Source of the DNA: Bacteroidota bacterium
Lineage (GTDB): Bacteria; Bacteroidota; Bacteroidia; Chitinophagales; Chitinophagaceae
Length of the DNA: 48,722 nt
NCBI GenBank assembly: GCA_005800655.1
Contig: SYEV01000108.1
Location: forward strand, 1-48,722
Reading direction: 5' to 3'
In this document: positions 27,886 to 36,509 of the stretch, one piece after another
How the letters are laid out: each line of letters opens with the position of its first letter
How positions within the stretch are numbered: the first letter of the stretch is position 1
Position numbers and translations under genes: made by a program
Notes under the pieces: generated by a model
Database searches by the model: none
Told to the model about the DNA's origin: nothing
The model's input: only the letters and a program-made list of their open reading frames with translations

Positions 27886-29097
27886 TTAAATCTTTTCTTG
27901 AAAGGAGTCTGCTGCGCGTTTTGCAGGAATCCAACCTGCTAGTATTGAAATAAATAATACCAAACTAATAATGGCGATGTAATCAATCAACATTGGTTTT
28001 ACTGGATAGTAGTCAATGACAAATGAATTGCCTCCCAATTTAATTAAGTGGTATTTTAATTGCAGCCAACAAAATATGCTAGATAATAGTCCGCCAATAA
28101 TTGCACCCATAAAAGCCATAATACCGGACAATAGTAAAAATATTTTTTGAATATCCCAGGACTGGGCTCCCATTGCCTGCAATACATGTATGTCTTTTTG
28201 CTTTTCCAACACCAACATGGTTAATGCCCCTACTAAATTAAAACTAGCTACAATCATGATGAGTGCTAATATGAAAAAAATAATCCACTTTTCCGTTTGC
28301 ATGATTTTATATAAATCAATATTCTGTTGATACTTATTTTGCACTTTTACCCCACTACCTAATATCTTTTTTATACTTGCAGTAATTTGCTTTTCATATT
28401 TCAGGTCAATAGATAACTCAATACCCGAAATTTCATTCGGCGCTAAATCAAATAAATATTGCGCAAAACCATCATTCGTGAAAATGTATTGTTCATCAAA
28501 TTCCTGTTGAATTGAAAACGCCCCCGATTGCACTACAGATAAGGTATTTAATTGATCCAATTGCGCAATTGATTTGCCACTTCGATTCACCGCATACAAT
28601 TGCATTGTATCGCCCAATGGCTCCTGGAATAAGCCTAGTCTTTGCTCTACGCCAATGCCAATAATAATTTTTGGGCTAGCAATATTACCTAAATCAAATT
28701 CCCCTCTTTTTAAATAATTGGATACCTTATTGATATTAATATAGGAAGGCGCCACGCCTTTCACCGTAACTACTGATTGCTGATTTCCTTTTACGAGCAA
28801 AGCCTTGCTCACTACCACCTTACTTAATGACTTAACACCCTTAATTTTTTCTACAGCCTGGTATTGCGCAGCTGTAATTTTAATATACTTTGCATTATTG
28901 GGTGTTACACTGATATCAGCATAAAAATCCGAATATAACCCTTTCACTACTTCTGTAAATCCATTGGATACACTTAGTACTGTGATCAATGCTGCCGTAC
29001 CTAAAGCAATCGCAAATACACTCACCCATGCAATAATTTGTATTGCCTGGAAAGCATACTTACCCCTAAAATATCGCCAAGCAAATAAAAAATGCAC
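27886..29097 (-). CDS. FtsX/MacB-type ABC permease, LolC/LolE-like
   Basis: 403 residues. One N-terminal helix (IIAWVSVFAIALGTAALITV), a large periplasmic MacB-type core (about 45-260), then three C-terminal helices typical of FtsX permeases (IIFFILALIMIVASFNLVGAL, MLVLEKQKDIHVLQAMGAQ, and the last near IAIISLVLFISILAG). LolC/E proteins of this shape extract lipoproteins from the inner membrane. No ATPase (LolD) gene is adjacent, so the substrate is unproven. The start is a GTG directly abutting the rbfA stop, which indicates translational coupling. Confidence 0.88.
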   Translation of the reverse strand: MHFLFAWRYFRGKYAFQAIQIIAWVSVFAIALGTAALITVLSVSNGFTEVVKGLYSDFYADISVTPNNAKYIKITAAQYQAVEKIKGVKSLSKVVVSKALLVKGNQQSVVTVKGVAPSYININKVSNYLKRGEFDLGNIASPKIIIGIGVEQRLGLFQEPLGDTMQLYAVNRSGKSIAQLDQLNTLSVVQSGAFSIQQEFDEQYIFTNDGFAQYLFDLAPNEISGIELSIDLKYEKQITASIKKILGSGVKVQNKYQQNIDLYKIMQTEKWIIFFILALIMIVASFNLVGALTMLVLEKQKDIHVLQAMGAQSWDIQKIFLLLSGIMAFMGAIIGGLLSSIFCWLQLKYHLIKLGGNSFVIDYYPVKPMLIDYIAIISLVLFISILAGWIPAKRAADSFQEKI

Positions 29098-29442
29098 TTA
29101 TAAATTTTTTAAAATCTCGTCCATTTTAAAAACATAATCCAAGGTGTCATCTAAATAAAAATGTAAAACAGGAATGCGTCTTAAATGGTGCTTCATATTG
29201 TCAGCTAGGTGCTTTTTAATTTCCCAAGCTTTTGCCTCAATTTTTTTAAAACAATCATCTGTGTCATTTACCTGAAATAAGCTGAGGTATATTCTGGCCT
29301 CTAATAAATCCGGTGTTACTTTTACCGTTGAGATGGAAATCATCCCCCCTTGTAAATAATTGAGTCCCAGCTTTAAAAATATCTCGTTCAGGGCGGTTTG
29401 TATTGCCCCAGCTACCTGCTTTTGTCTTTTACCTTCTTCCAT
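29098..29442 (-). CDS. rbfA: Ribosome-binding factor A
   Basis: A 114-residue KH-type protein that assists 30S maturation. Motifs: RQKQVAGAIQTALNEIFLK, MISISTVKVTPDLLEARIYLS, and HHLRRIPVLHFYLDDTLDYVFKMDEIL at the C-terminal helix region. Size is normal. It shares its transcript with the FtsX-type permease, with zero bases between stop and next start. Confidence 0.93.
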   Translation of the reverse strand: MEEGKRQKQVAGAIQTALNEIFLKLGLNYLQGGMISISTVKVTPDLLEARIYLSLFQVNDTDDCFKKIEAKAWEIKKHLADNMKHHLRRIPVLHFYLDDTLDYVFKMDEILKNL

Positions 29443-29510
29443 ACAATCAAAATCGTTGATTCGATGTAAAATTAGTTACTTTGCTGATTATTTCGTGGAA
29501 TAGTTTTAAT

Positions 29511-31325
29511 ATGAAGAAATTTTTTCGCATCATTAGTTATATTAAGGAATACAAGGCACAAATGGCCTGGTATAGCCTCTTTATTACACTTTCAATTGTG
29601 TTTAGCCTTTTCTCCCTTGGGATGCTAACCCCCTTTTTAGACCTCATTTTTGGAAAGAGTTCATTAAGTAGCTTACCTGTGAACGCCATCAACGCCAGTA
29701 GTATTAAAGATGTCATTTATGGCTTTTTACAAAATAATATTGCCAAATATGGCAAATCATATGCCTTAGGTTGGATTTGCTTATTTATCATCGTATCCAT
29801 TTTCTTAAAGAATTTATTTCTTTATTTATCCTACTATTTTTTAGCGCCAATCAGAAACGAGGTAACAAGAAAGTATTCAAAATTATTATATAATAAAATA
29901 TTAGCGCTTCCTATTGGCTACTTTACCGAACAACGAAAAGGAGATATTTTAAGTAGGTCCTCCAATGACATTGCGGAATTAGAGTATTAAGTCGTAGGCG
30001 CATTAGAGGGTTTAATCAAAGAGCCACTTAATATAATAGGCATTCTAATATTTTTATTTTTTATCAGTTTTAAGTTGACTTTGTTTGTTTTTGTTCTACT
30101 TCCCATTGCCGGCTTTGTGGTTGGACGCATTGGTCGCAGTTTAAAAAAACAGACCAATAAAGCGCAAGTAAAATGGGGGGAGATTTTAAGTCAAATGGAA
30201 GAGACTTTAACTGGATTAAGAATCATAAAAGGTTTTAATGCAGAACAAAAAGTTAAGAAGCAATTTTACGGATTGATTGATGACATCTTTGGAATTAAAA
30301 ATAGAATATCCTACCGCCGTGATTTAGCATCCCCCATCTCAGAATTTTTAGGTGTGACCATTTTATCTGGCGTATTATGGTTTGGGGGTAACTTGGTTTT
30401 AAACGGTGATATTTTATCACCTGGTTCATTCATTACATATGTTGCTTTATTTTCTCAAATAATCAATCCTGCGAAAGCGCTATCACAAGCGGTTTATAAC
30501 GTTAATAGAGGTACCGCTACCCTTGATCGTTTGAATGAAATTTTAGAAGCCCCTGTGACCGTTAATGATATTGCAAACCCAATGCAATTAAATGAATTTA
30601 AAGAAAGCATTAGTTTTGAAAATGTGGGGTTTTCCTACCAAGACGATTCCATTTTGCATAATATTAACTTAACTGTAAAAAAAGGAAAATTAGTTGCGCT
30701 GGTTGGTTCCTCTGGCGCAGGTAAAAGTACTTTAGCCGATTTAGTTCCAAGGTTTCATGACGTGAGCGAAGGGCAACTTTTAATTGATGGTATTAATATC
30801 AAAAACTATAGCTTACATAGTTTAAGAAAACAAATTAGTATTGTCACACAAGAACCTATTTTATTCAATGACACTATTGCTGCAAATATAGCATTAGGTA
30901 AACCTGAAGCAACGGAAGATGAAATTATAGCAGCTGCAAAAATTGCCAATGCGTATGATTTTATCATCAAAAAAGAAGGCGGATTTAATAGTACCATTGG
31001 AGATAGAGGTAGCAAACTGAGTGGTGGCGAACGTCAACGATTAACCATTGCACGTGCTGTTTTGAAAAATCCACCCATTTTAATTTTAGATGAAGCCACA
31101 TCCGCATTAGATACAGAAAGTGAAAAGTTAGTGCAGGACGCCATCAACAATATGATGCAAAATAGAACCTCCATTGTTATTGCTCACCGATTGTCCACGA
31201 TCCGACACGCAGACGAAATCATTGTAATGCAAAAAGGAAAAATTGTGGAAAGAGGTAATCACGAAACACTTTTAGCGCAAAATGGTTATTACCAAAAACT
31301 TATTGAGATGCAGGAGGTAAAATAA
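29511..31325 (+). pseudogene. MsbA-like ABC exporter interrupted by one in-frame TAA
   Basis: A single frame of 604 codons, the usual length of an MsbA-type lipid/drug half-transporter, with a TAA at 29988-29990 (codon 160). Before it: MKKFFRIISYIKEYKAQMAW and the first membrane helices up to SRSSNDIAELEY. After it, in the same frame: VVGALEGLIKEPLN, the remaining helices and a complete ATPase. That ATPase has Walker A GSSGAGKST (399-407), signature LSGGERQRLTIA, Walker B ILILDEATSALD and H-loop IAHRLST. Homologues I recall read EYSVVGALEG or similar, so TCA to TAA is the simplest change. No ATG near the break allows re-initiation. Explanations are recent inactivation, sequencing error or readthrough. 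The gene is otherwise undecayed. Confidence 0.85.
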
Positions 31326-31351
31326 AACCCCCGATATTGCTACCAGGGGTT
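31326..31351. terminator. Short GC stem between ABC exporter and dksA-like gene
   Basis: AACCCC (31326-31331) and GGGGTT (31346-31351) pair; T-rich sequence follows on both strands. A modest terminator for the two convergent genes. Confidence 0.5.
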
Positions 31352-31374
31352 CACTATTTTTATTATCACTTAGC

Positions 31375-32349
31375 TTATTGTTCTGAACTATTTTTTACAT
31401 AGCCTAATTTAGCTTCTAAGCTTAAAGTTGCATGTGGTACAGCGCGTAAACGAGCCTTATCAATCAAACGGCCAGTAACTCTGCAAATACCATAGGTTTT
31501 ATTTTGAATACGCATCAACGCTTTTTCAAGATGGTCAATGAAAGTAAGTTGACGACTTGCCATTTGACCAAGTTGTTCTCTTTCCATGCTAATGCTACCA
31601 TCTTCCATCGTCATATATCTTGCATCATCATTATCACCACCTAATTCATCCTTACGCGTAATTAAACCTTGTAAGTAAACAAGTTCCTTTTTAGCAGCTT
31701 CTAATTTCTTTGAAATTAAATCTCTGAATTCTGCCAACTCGGCGTCGGAATATTTAACCAATGTTTCTGTTGATCTTTCTATTTCTTTTCTCTTCTCCAT
31801 AGGAACATATCCTGGTTGGTAAGGCACACTAGTTTTACTATTTATTTTTGGAACTTTTACATCCTTAATAGGTTCTAATGCTTTACGTACTGGTTTTACT
31901 GGAGGCGTTGGAATTTTTGGAACCGGCTTTGCAGGCGGAACATATTTTTCAACTGGCTTTGCTACAACAGCAGGTTTTGCTGGTGCCGCTTTTACAGGAA
32001 CTGCTTTTTTAACAGGAACAACCACTTTTTTTGCAGGTGCTGCTTTCTTTATTGGGGCTTTGATAGGGGTTGCTTTTTTAATAGGTGCTTTAACAGGCGC
32101 TGCTTTTTTCGCAGGTACTACTTTTTTTGCAGGCGCTGCTTTTTTTGCGGGTGCCACTTTTTTCACAGGAACCGCTTTTTTTGCGGGTGCTGCCTTTTTC
32201 GCTGGAACCGCTTTTTTCGCAGGTGCTGCTTTTTTTGCAGGTGCTGCTTTTTTTACAGGTGCCACTTTTTTTGCAGGTACTGCCTTTTTTGCAGGTGCCG
32301 ATTTTTTCGCAGGAGCTGCTTTTTTAGGCGCTGGTTTTTTTGTAGCCAT
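31375..32349 (-). CDS. DksA/TraR-family regulator with histone H1-like Lys/Ala/Pro tail
   Basis: 324 residues in two parts. Residues 1 to about 160 are a basic low-complexity tail built on KKAAPAKKA and KKAVPVKK units, like histone H1 or AlgP tails. From about 200 comes a DksA/TraR coiled-coil and zinc-finger-like domain (YSDAELAEFRDLISKKLEAA; then YGICRVTGRLIDKARLRAVP). Only one cysteine remains of the C4 zinc site, as in other Bacteroidota homologues I recall. DksA binds RNA polymerase in the stringent response; the tail suggests added non-specific nucleic-acid binding (inference). AAAGGA precedes the ATG, and ileS ends 2 bp upstream, so the two are co-transcribed. Confidence 0.9.
   Translation of the reverse strand: MATKKPAPKKAAPAKKSAPAKKAVPAKKVAPVKKAAPAKKAAPAKKAVPAKKAAPAKKAVPVKKVAPAKKAAPAKKVVPAKKAAPVKAPIKKATPIKAPIKKAAPAKKVVVPVKKAVPVKAAPAKPAVVAKPVEKYVPPAKPVPKIPTPPVKPVRKALEPIKDVKVPKINSKTSVPYQPGYVPMEKRKEIERSTETLVKYSDAELAEFRDLISKKLEAAKKELVYLQGLITRKDELGGDNDDARYMTMEDGSISMEREQLGQMASRQLTFIDHLEKALMRIQNKTYGICRVTGRLIDKARLRAVPHATLSLEAKLGYVKNSSEQ
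31960..32335 (-). repeat. Degenerate tandem repeat coding the Lys/Ala/Pro tail
   Basis: Units such as GCAGGTGCTGCTTTTTTT (plus strand) recur about every 12 to 18 bases. On the coding strand they give AAAAAAGCA-type codons for KKAAPAKK. Long A-runs make it a slippage-prone tract. Confidence 0.8.
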
Positions 32350-32351
32350 AA

Positions 32352-35300
32352 TTATCCTTTTTGTAATACTGAAATCCTTAATTTTTGGTCATTTATTTCG
32401 ACATCCACCCCGTCTTCTAAAGCCGGGACCCAGTCTATTTCCAATGCCAGGATTTCGCGGCAAATATAATCGGAAAATTCATTAATAGCATCCTTCAAAT
32501 CTGTGTTATCCACAATTCGGAGTAAAATCTTGTCTGTTAGCTCGAAATTTGCCTCTTTTCGGATGTTTTGAACCCTATTTACCAGCTCTCTAGCATTCCC
32601 TTCCTTCAATAAAGCTGGGCTTAAAGTAATATCAAGGGCCACTGTGAGCGCATTTTTAACGGCAACGCTCCAACCAGGGATATCTTCCGCTATAATTTCT
32701 ACCTCGCTCAATAACAAGGGGATCATTGTACCCTCCACGTCCAAGTTGAGGGAACCGTCCTTTTCAAGCTGGCTAATTTGTGTCTGACTTAATGCCGTAA
32801 TAACCGCTGAAGCTTGTTTCATCTTGGTGCCCAATTTGGCGCCCAATAATTTAAAGTTGGGTTTTAGCTTTTTGCTAATAACCCCCTCCGTTTCGGTTAT
32901 ATAATTAATTTCTTTAACGTTTACCTCTGCCAAAATAAGTTCTTCCATTAAGCTAATCGCATCCTTCATTTTCGGATCTAATACAGGAATTAATATTTTT
33001 TGAAGCGGTTGACGAACTTTGATGTTTACCTTTTTTCGAATGGACAATACCAAAGAACAAATATCTTGCGCCATTTGCATACGCTCCTCTAAAGCAGCAT
33101 CAATTTTTGTTGTATCCGCTTTAGGGAAATCAACATGATGAATTGATGTTTGTGTATGTTTTGTAGTAACACTATTTAAATTTCTAAATATTTGATCGCA
33201 GAAGAAAGGTGCTATTGGTGCCATTAAACGAATAATGGTTTCAATACACTCATGCAAGATTTGGTATGCTGAAATTTTATCTTCCGTATATGTTCCTTTC
33301 CAAAAACGACGACGACATAAACGTACGTACCAGTTACTCAAATGCTCATCCACAAAGGTTTCTATGGCACGGCCTGCAATGGTTGGCTCAAAATCGTCCA
33401 TGGCAACAGTTACCGTTTGCACTAAACTATTTAAGGAAGAAATAATCCAACGATCAATTTCTGGTCTTTTATTTACGGGTATATAATCTTGCTCAAAACG
33501 AAACCCATCCACATTTGCATACAACACAAAAAATTGATAGGTATTGTATAAAGTACCAAAGAATTTTCTTTGAACTTCCTGTATGCCAGATAAATCAAAC
33601 TTTAAATTATCCCAGGGTGAGGCATTAGTAACCAAATACCATCTGGTTGCATCCGCACCATAAGTTTGTAATGTTTCAAATGGATTTACCACATTGCCTA
33701 AACGCTTACTCATTTTGTTGCCATTCTTATCTAGCACCAACCCATTACTCATTACCGCTTTATAGGCAACGCTATCAAATAACAAAACACCGAGTGTATG
33801 CAATGTATAAAACCATCCGCGTGTTTGATCCACGCCTTCACAAATAAAATCAGCTGGAAATGCTTGTCCTTTGTCAATTAAATCCTTATTCTCAAACGGA
33901 TAATGCCATTGTGCATATGGCATTGCACCTGAATCAAACCAAACATCCACTAAATCGGAAACTCTTTTCATAGGTTGACCGGTCGCACTCAATAATTCTA
34001 TTTGATCAACAAATGGTTTATGTAAATCAACATCTAATTTGCCATCTACTATTTGCAAATTCACTTCTTTGTTATAACCTTTTTCTTTTGCTGCAATAAA
34101 AAGTGTCGTTAGTTCTTGAATGGATCCAATACAAATTTCTTCGGTACCATCATCTGTTCTCCAGATAGGCAACGGTGTGCCCCAATATCTGCTTCGAGAT
34201 AAGTTCCAGTCCACCATATTCTCTAACCAATTACCAAAACGGCCTTCCCCGGTACTCTTTGGTTTCCAGTTAATTGTTTTATTTAATTCAACTAGGCGAT
34301 CCTTAACTGCAGTAGTTTTAATAAACCATGCATCTAATGGATAATACAATATTGGCTTATCTGTTCTCCAACAATGCGGATAATTATGTTCGTATTTCTC
34401 CACCTTGAATGCCCTGTTTTCTTTTTTCAACTTAACAGAGATATCTACATTCACATCTTGAAAATCTTTTTCATCCTTATAGTTTTTTACATACCTACCA
34501 CTAAATTCTCCCACACCTTCAATGAATTTTCCTTGTCTATCCACCAAAGTAATAATACCTAAGTTATTTTTTTGTCCCACTTTGTAATCATCCGCACCAA
34601 ACGCAGGGGAAGTATGTACAATACCAGTTCCATCCTCTGTGGTTACAAAATCACCTAACACTATTTTAAATGGATCGCCTTCAAAGGTTGCAGGATCATT
34701 GGCTTCGAATGGCATTAACTGCTCATAGCGTAACCCATTTAACTTTGCACCTTTAAATTCTGTAATCACTTTCCATGGAACAATTTTATCTCCCTCTGCA
34801 AATGTTTCAATCGTCAATCCTTCTTCCTTAAAATATTTTGAGATCAATGCTTTTGCTATAACTACATTCACAGGTAATGCAGTATAAGGATTGTAAGTTG
34901 CTACTAACGCATAATCAATATTAGGACCAACCGTTAAACCTAAATTAGATGGCAATGTCCATGGCGTAGTGGTCCATGCCATGTAATACACTTCATGGTT
35001 TTTATCATTTGTCGCAGCTGCATCAAACAAAAATTTACTGTCACTGCTTTGTATTGCCTTGAACATCGCAACCACCGAAGTATCTTTTACATCCTTGTAG
35101 GTACCTGGTTGATTTAATTCATGTGAACTTAATCCTGTTCCTGCCGCAGGGGAATAAGGTTGTATACTTACACTTTGATACAAGTATCCTTTTTTATATA
35201 GGGTACTTAATATCCACCAAAGTGTTTCGATGTAATTATTTTCAAAAGTGATATAGGGATTATTCAAATCAACCCAATAACCCATTTTGTTTGTGATATC

Positions 35301-35702
35301 ATCCCATTCTTTTTTATAACGCAATACTGCTTCGCGACATTTTTGATTGTACTCCTCTACTGTTATTTTTTTTCCGATATCTTCTTTCGTAATGCCTAGT
35401 TCTTTTTCAACGCCTAACTCCACAGGCAACCCATGGGTATCCCAACCACCTTTTCGCTTCACTTGAAATCCTTGCATGGTTTTATAGCGACAAACCATAT
35501 CTTTCAAGGTCCTTGAAATGACATGATGTATTCCTGGCATTCCATTGGCACTTGGAGGCCCCTCGTAAAATACAAAAGGGGTTTTTCCCTCTCTTAGGGT
35601 AACAGATTGCTCAAATGCTTGTTCTGCTTTCCAGGCAGCCAAAATTTCTGCCTCAATGGTAGGCAAATGGAGTCCATTAAATTCAGTGTACTTTTTATTC
35701 AT
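32352..35702 (-). CDS. ileS: Isoleucyl-tRNA synthetase, IleRS2 type with altered HIGH motif
   Basis: Charges tRNA-Ile. 1116 residues, the long eukaryote-like IleRS2 class. After GPPSANGMP the class I signature HxGH reads GIHH (residues 57-60): positions one and three are exchanged. The second signature is KMSKR (663-667). The editing domain (about 200-420, e.g. WTTTPWTLPSNLGL) and anticodon-binding domain (about 720-900) are complete. IleRS2 enzymes tolerate mupirocin, and published work connects a GxHH variant with very strong resistance. The enzyme looks intact and is the only IleRS in the window. A TACCTTCG at 35734-35741 is a near-match -7 box. Confidence 0.96.
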   Translation of the reverse strand: MNKKYTEFNGLHLPTIEAEILAAWKAEQAFEQSVTLREGKTPFVFYEGPPSANGMPGIHHVISRTLKDMVCRYKTMQGFQVKRKGGWDTHGLPVELGVEKELGITKEDIGKKITVEEYNQKCREAVLRYKKEWDDITNKMGYWVDLNNPYITFENNYIETLWWILSTLYKKGYLYQSVSIQPYSPAAGTGLSSHELNQPGTYKDVKDTSVVAMFKAIQSSDSKFLFDAAATNDKNHEVYYMAWTTTPWTLPSNLGLTVGPNIDYALVATYNPYTALPVNVVIAKALISKYFKEEGLTIETFAEGDKIVPWKVITEFKGAKLNGLRYEQLMPFEANDPATFEGDPFKIVLGDFVTTEDGTGIVHTSPAFGADDYKVGQKNNLGIITLVDRQGKFIEGVGEFSGRYVKNYKDEKDFQDVNVDISVKLKKENRAFKVEKYEHNYPHCWRTDKPILYYPLDAWFIKTTAVKDRLVELNKTINWKPKSTGEGRFGNWLENMVDWNLSRSRYWGTPLPIWRTDDGTEEICIGSIQELTTLFIAAKEKGYNKEVNLQIVDGKLDVDLHKPFVDQIELLSATGQPMKRVSDLVDVWFDSGAMPYAQWHYPFENKDLIDKGQAFPADFICEGVDQTRGWFYTLHTLGVLLFDSVAYKAVMSNGLVLDKNGNKMSKRLGNVVNPFETLQTYGADATRWYLVTNASPWDNLKFDLSGIQEVQRKFFGTLYNTYQFFVLYANVDGFRFEQDYIPVNKRPEIDRWIISSLNSLVQTVTVAMDDFEPTIAGRAIETFVDEHLSNWYVRLCRRRFWKGTYTEDKISAYQILHECIETIIRLMAPIAPFFCDQIFRNLNSVTTKHTQTSIHHVDFPKADTTKIDAALEERMQMAQDICSLVLSIRKKVNIKVRQPLQKILIPVLDPKMKDAISLMEELILAEVNVKEINYITETEGVISKKLKPNFKLLGAKLGTKMKQASAVITALSQTQISQLEKDGSLNLDVEGTMIPLLLSEVEIIAEDIPGWSVAVKNALTVALDITLSPALLKEGNARELVNRVQNIRKEANFELTDKILLRIVDNTDLKDAINEFSDYICREILALEIDWVPALEDGVDVEINDQKLRISVLQKG

Positions 35703-35798
35703 AAAACGCTTATCCTAGCTCATTTTTAGGGCACGAAGGTACGAATAAGCTTGTAAAAAAGGCCAGGCCATTTTTTGGTCAAAACAGGGTCAATACCC

Positions 35799-36452
35799 CT
35801 ACAAAATAGGTTTAGATGGGCTTTCGGGTGTGGTAAGTTCGGGATCCTTGAAAAATTTGCCTTGAAAAATAAACAAAGAAATTACGCCTGTACTTATTGC
35901 CGCATCTGCTACATTAAAAACAGGTCTAAAAAACTCAAACTCCTCTCCGCCCCAAATGGGGAACCAGGAGGGAAAATGTGCATTTTGTATCATGGGAAAA
36001 TAAAACATGTCCACTACTTTTCCTTGTAATATAGGTGCATACCCTCCGCCCAAAGGAAAAAGTTGTGCGACCATGGTTGTATAAGGAACACTTGCTTCAA
36101 ATATCAATCCATAAAAAATGCTGTCAATTAAATTTCCCAACGCGCCTGCAAAAATGAGTGCTGCACAAAATAAAAAACCATTGTGGTACTTTTTTTCTAC
36201 AAACCCTTTTATTAAAAATACGCCCCAAATTACTGCTACTAATCTAAATAAGGTTAAGGCAATTTTTCCAATATTGCCGCCCCACTTTAAACCCCATGCC
36301 ATTCCTTCGTTCTCCACAAAGTGAAGTCTGGCCCATGTTCCGATGATTGCATGCTCCTCGCCAATAAAATAATTTAATTTAATATAAAACTTTAACGCTT
36401 GATCAATAAAAATAATCAAAGCAACTAACGCAACTATTTTTTTCCCGTTCAT
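35799..36452 (-). CDS. lspA: Lipoprotein signal peptidase (signal peptidase II)
   Basis: Cleaves the signal peptide of diacylglyceryl-modified prolipoproteins in the inner membrane. 217 residues, longer than the roughly 160 of E. coli. Four membrane helices; catalytic aspartates Asp110 in GALGNLIDS and Asp183 in FNVADAAIS; the substrate-loop motif is ENEGMAWGL. The extra length is an insert of about 60 residues between the two aspartates, which I recall from other Bacteroidota. A full promoter lies just upstream and it is 96 bp ahead of ileS. Confidence 0.95.
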   Translation of the reverse strand: MNGKKIVALVALIIFIDQALKFYIKLNYFIGEEHAIIGTWARLHFVENEGMAWGLKWGGNIGKIALTLFRLVAVIWGVFLIKGFVEKKYHNGFLFCAALIFAGALGNLIDSIFYGLIFEASVPYTTMVAQLFPLGGGYAPILQGKVVDMFYFPMIQNAHFPSWFPIWGGEEFEFFRPVFNVADAAISTGVISLFIFQGKFFKDPELTTPESPSKPIL

Positions 36453-36477
36453 ATCAATTTAAAATTATAATGATGTG

Positions 36478-36509
36478 CAAAGATAATACTTTGATAAGTT
36501 AGTCTTCAA
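36478..36509 (-). promoter_or_regulatory. lspA promoter
   Basis: Minus strand: TTG (36507-36509), 21-bp spacer, TATCTTTG (36478-36485). It matches the Bacteroidota consensus; the -33 lies inside the 3' end of murF-alr. The box ends 25 nt from the lspA ATG. Confidence 0.75.

Noticed and set aside
30075..31325. Second half of the ABC exporter as an independent gene
   Set aside because: It would begin with TTG inside a membrane helix; the region between is in frame with the first half and matches the family, so it is one interrupted gene.
31960..32335. Regular short repeats suggesting a CRISPR or minisatellite
   Set aside because: Units are 12-18 bases without spacers, in frame and coding; this is a protein low-complexity tail.
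32060..32485. Antisense open frame with Phe-Phe-Ala-Gly repeats
   Set aside because: It is the complement of the Lys/Ala/Pro repeat of the DksA-like gene; its hydrophobic repeat is an artefact of reading AAA-rich codons on the other strand.
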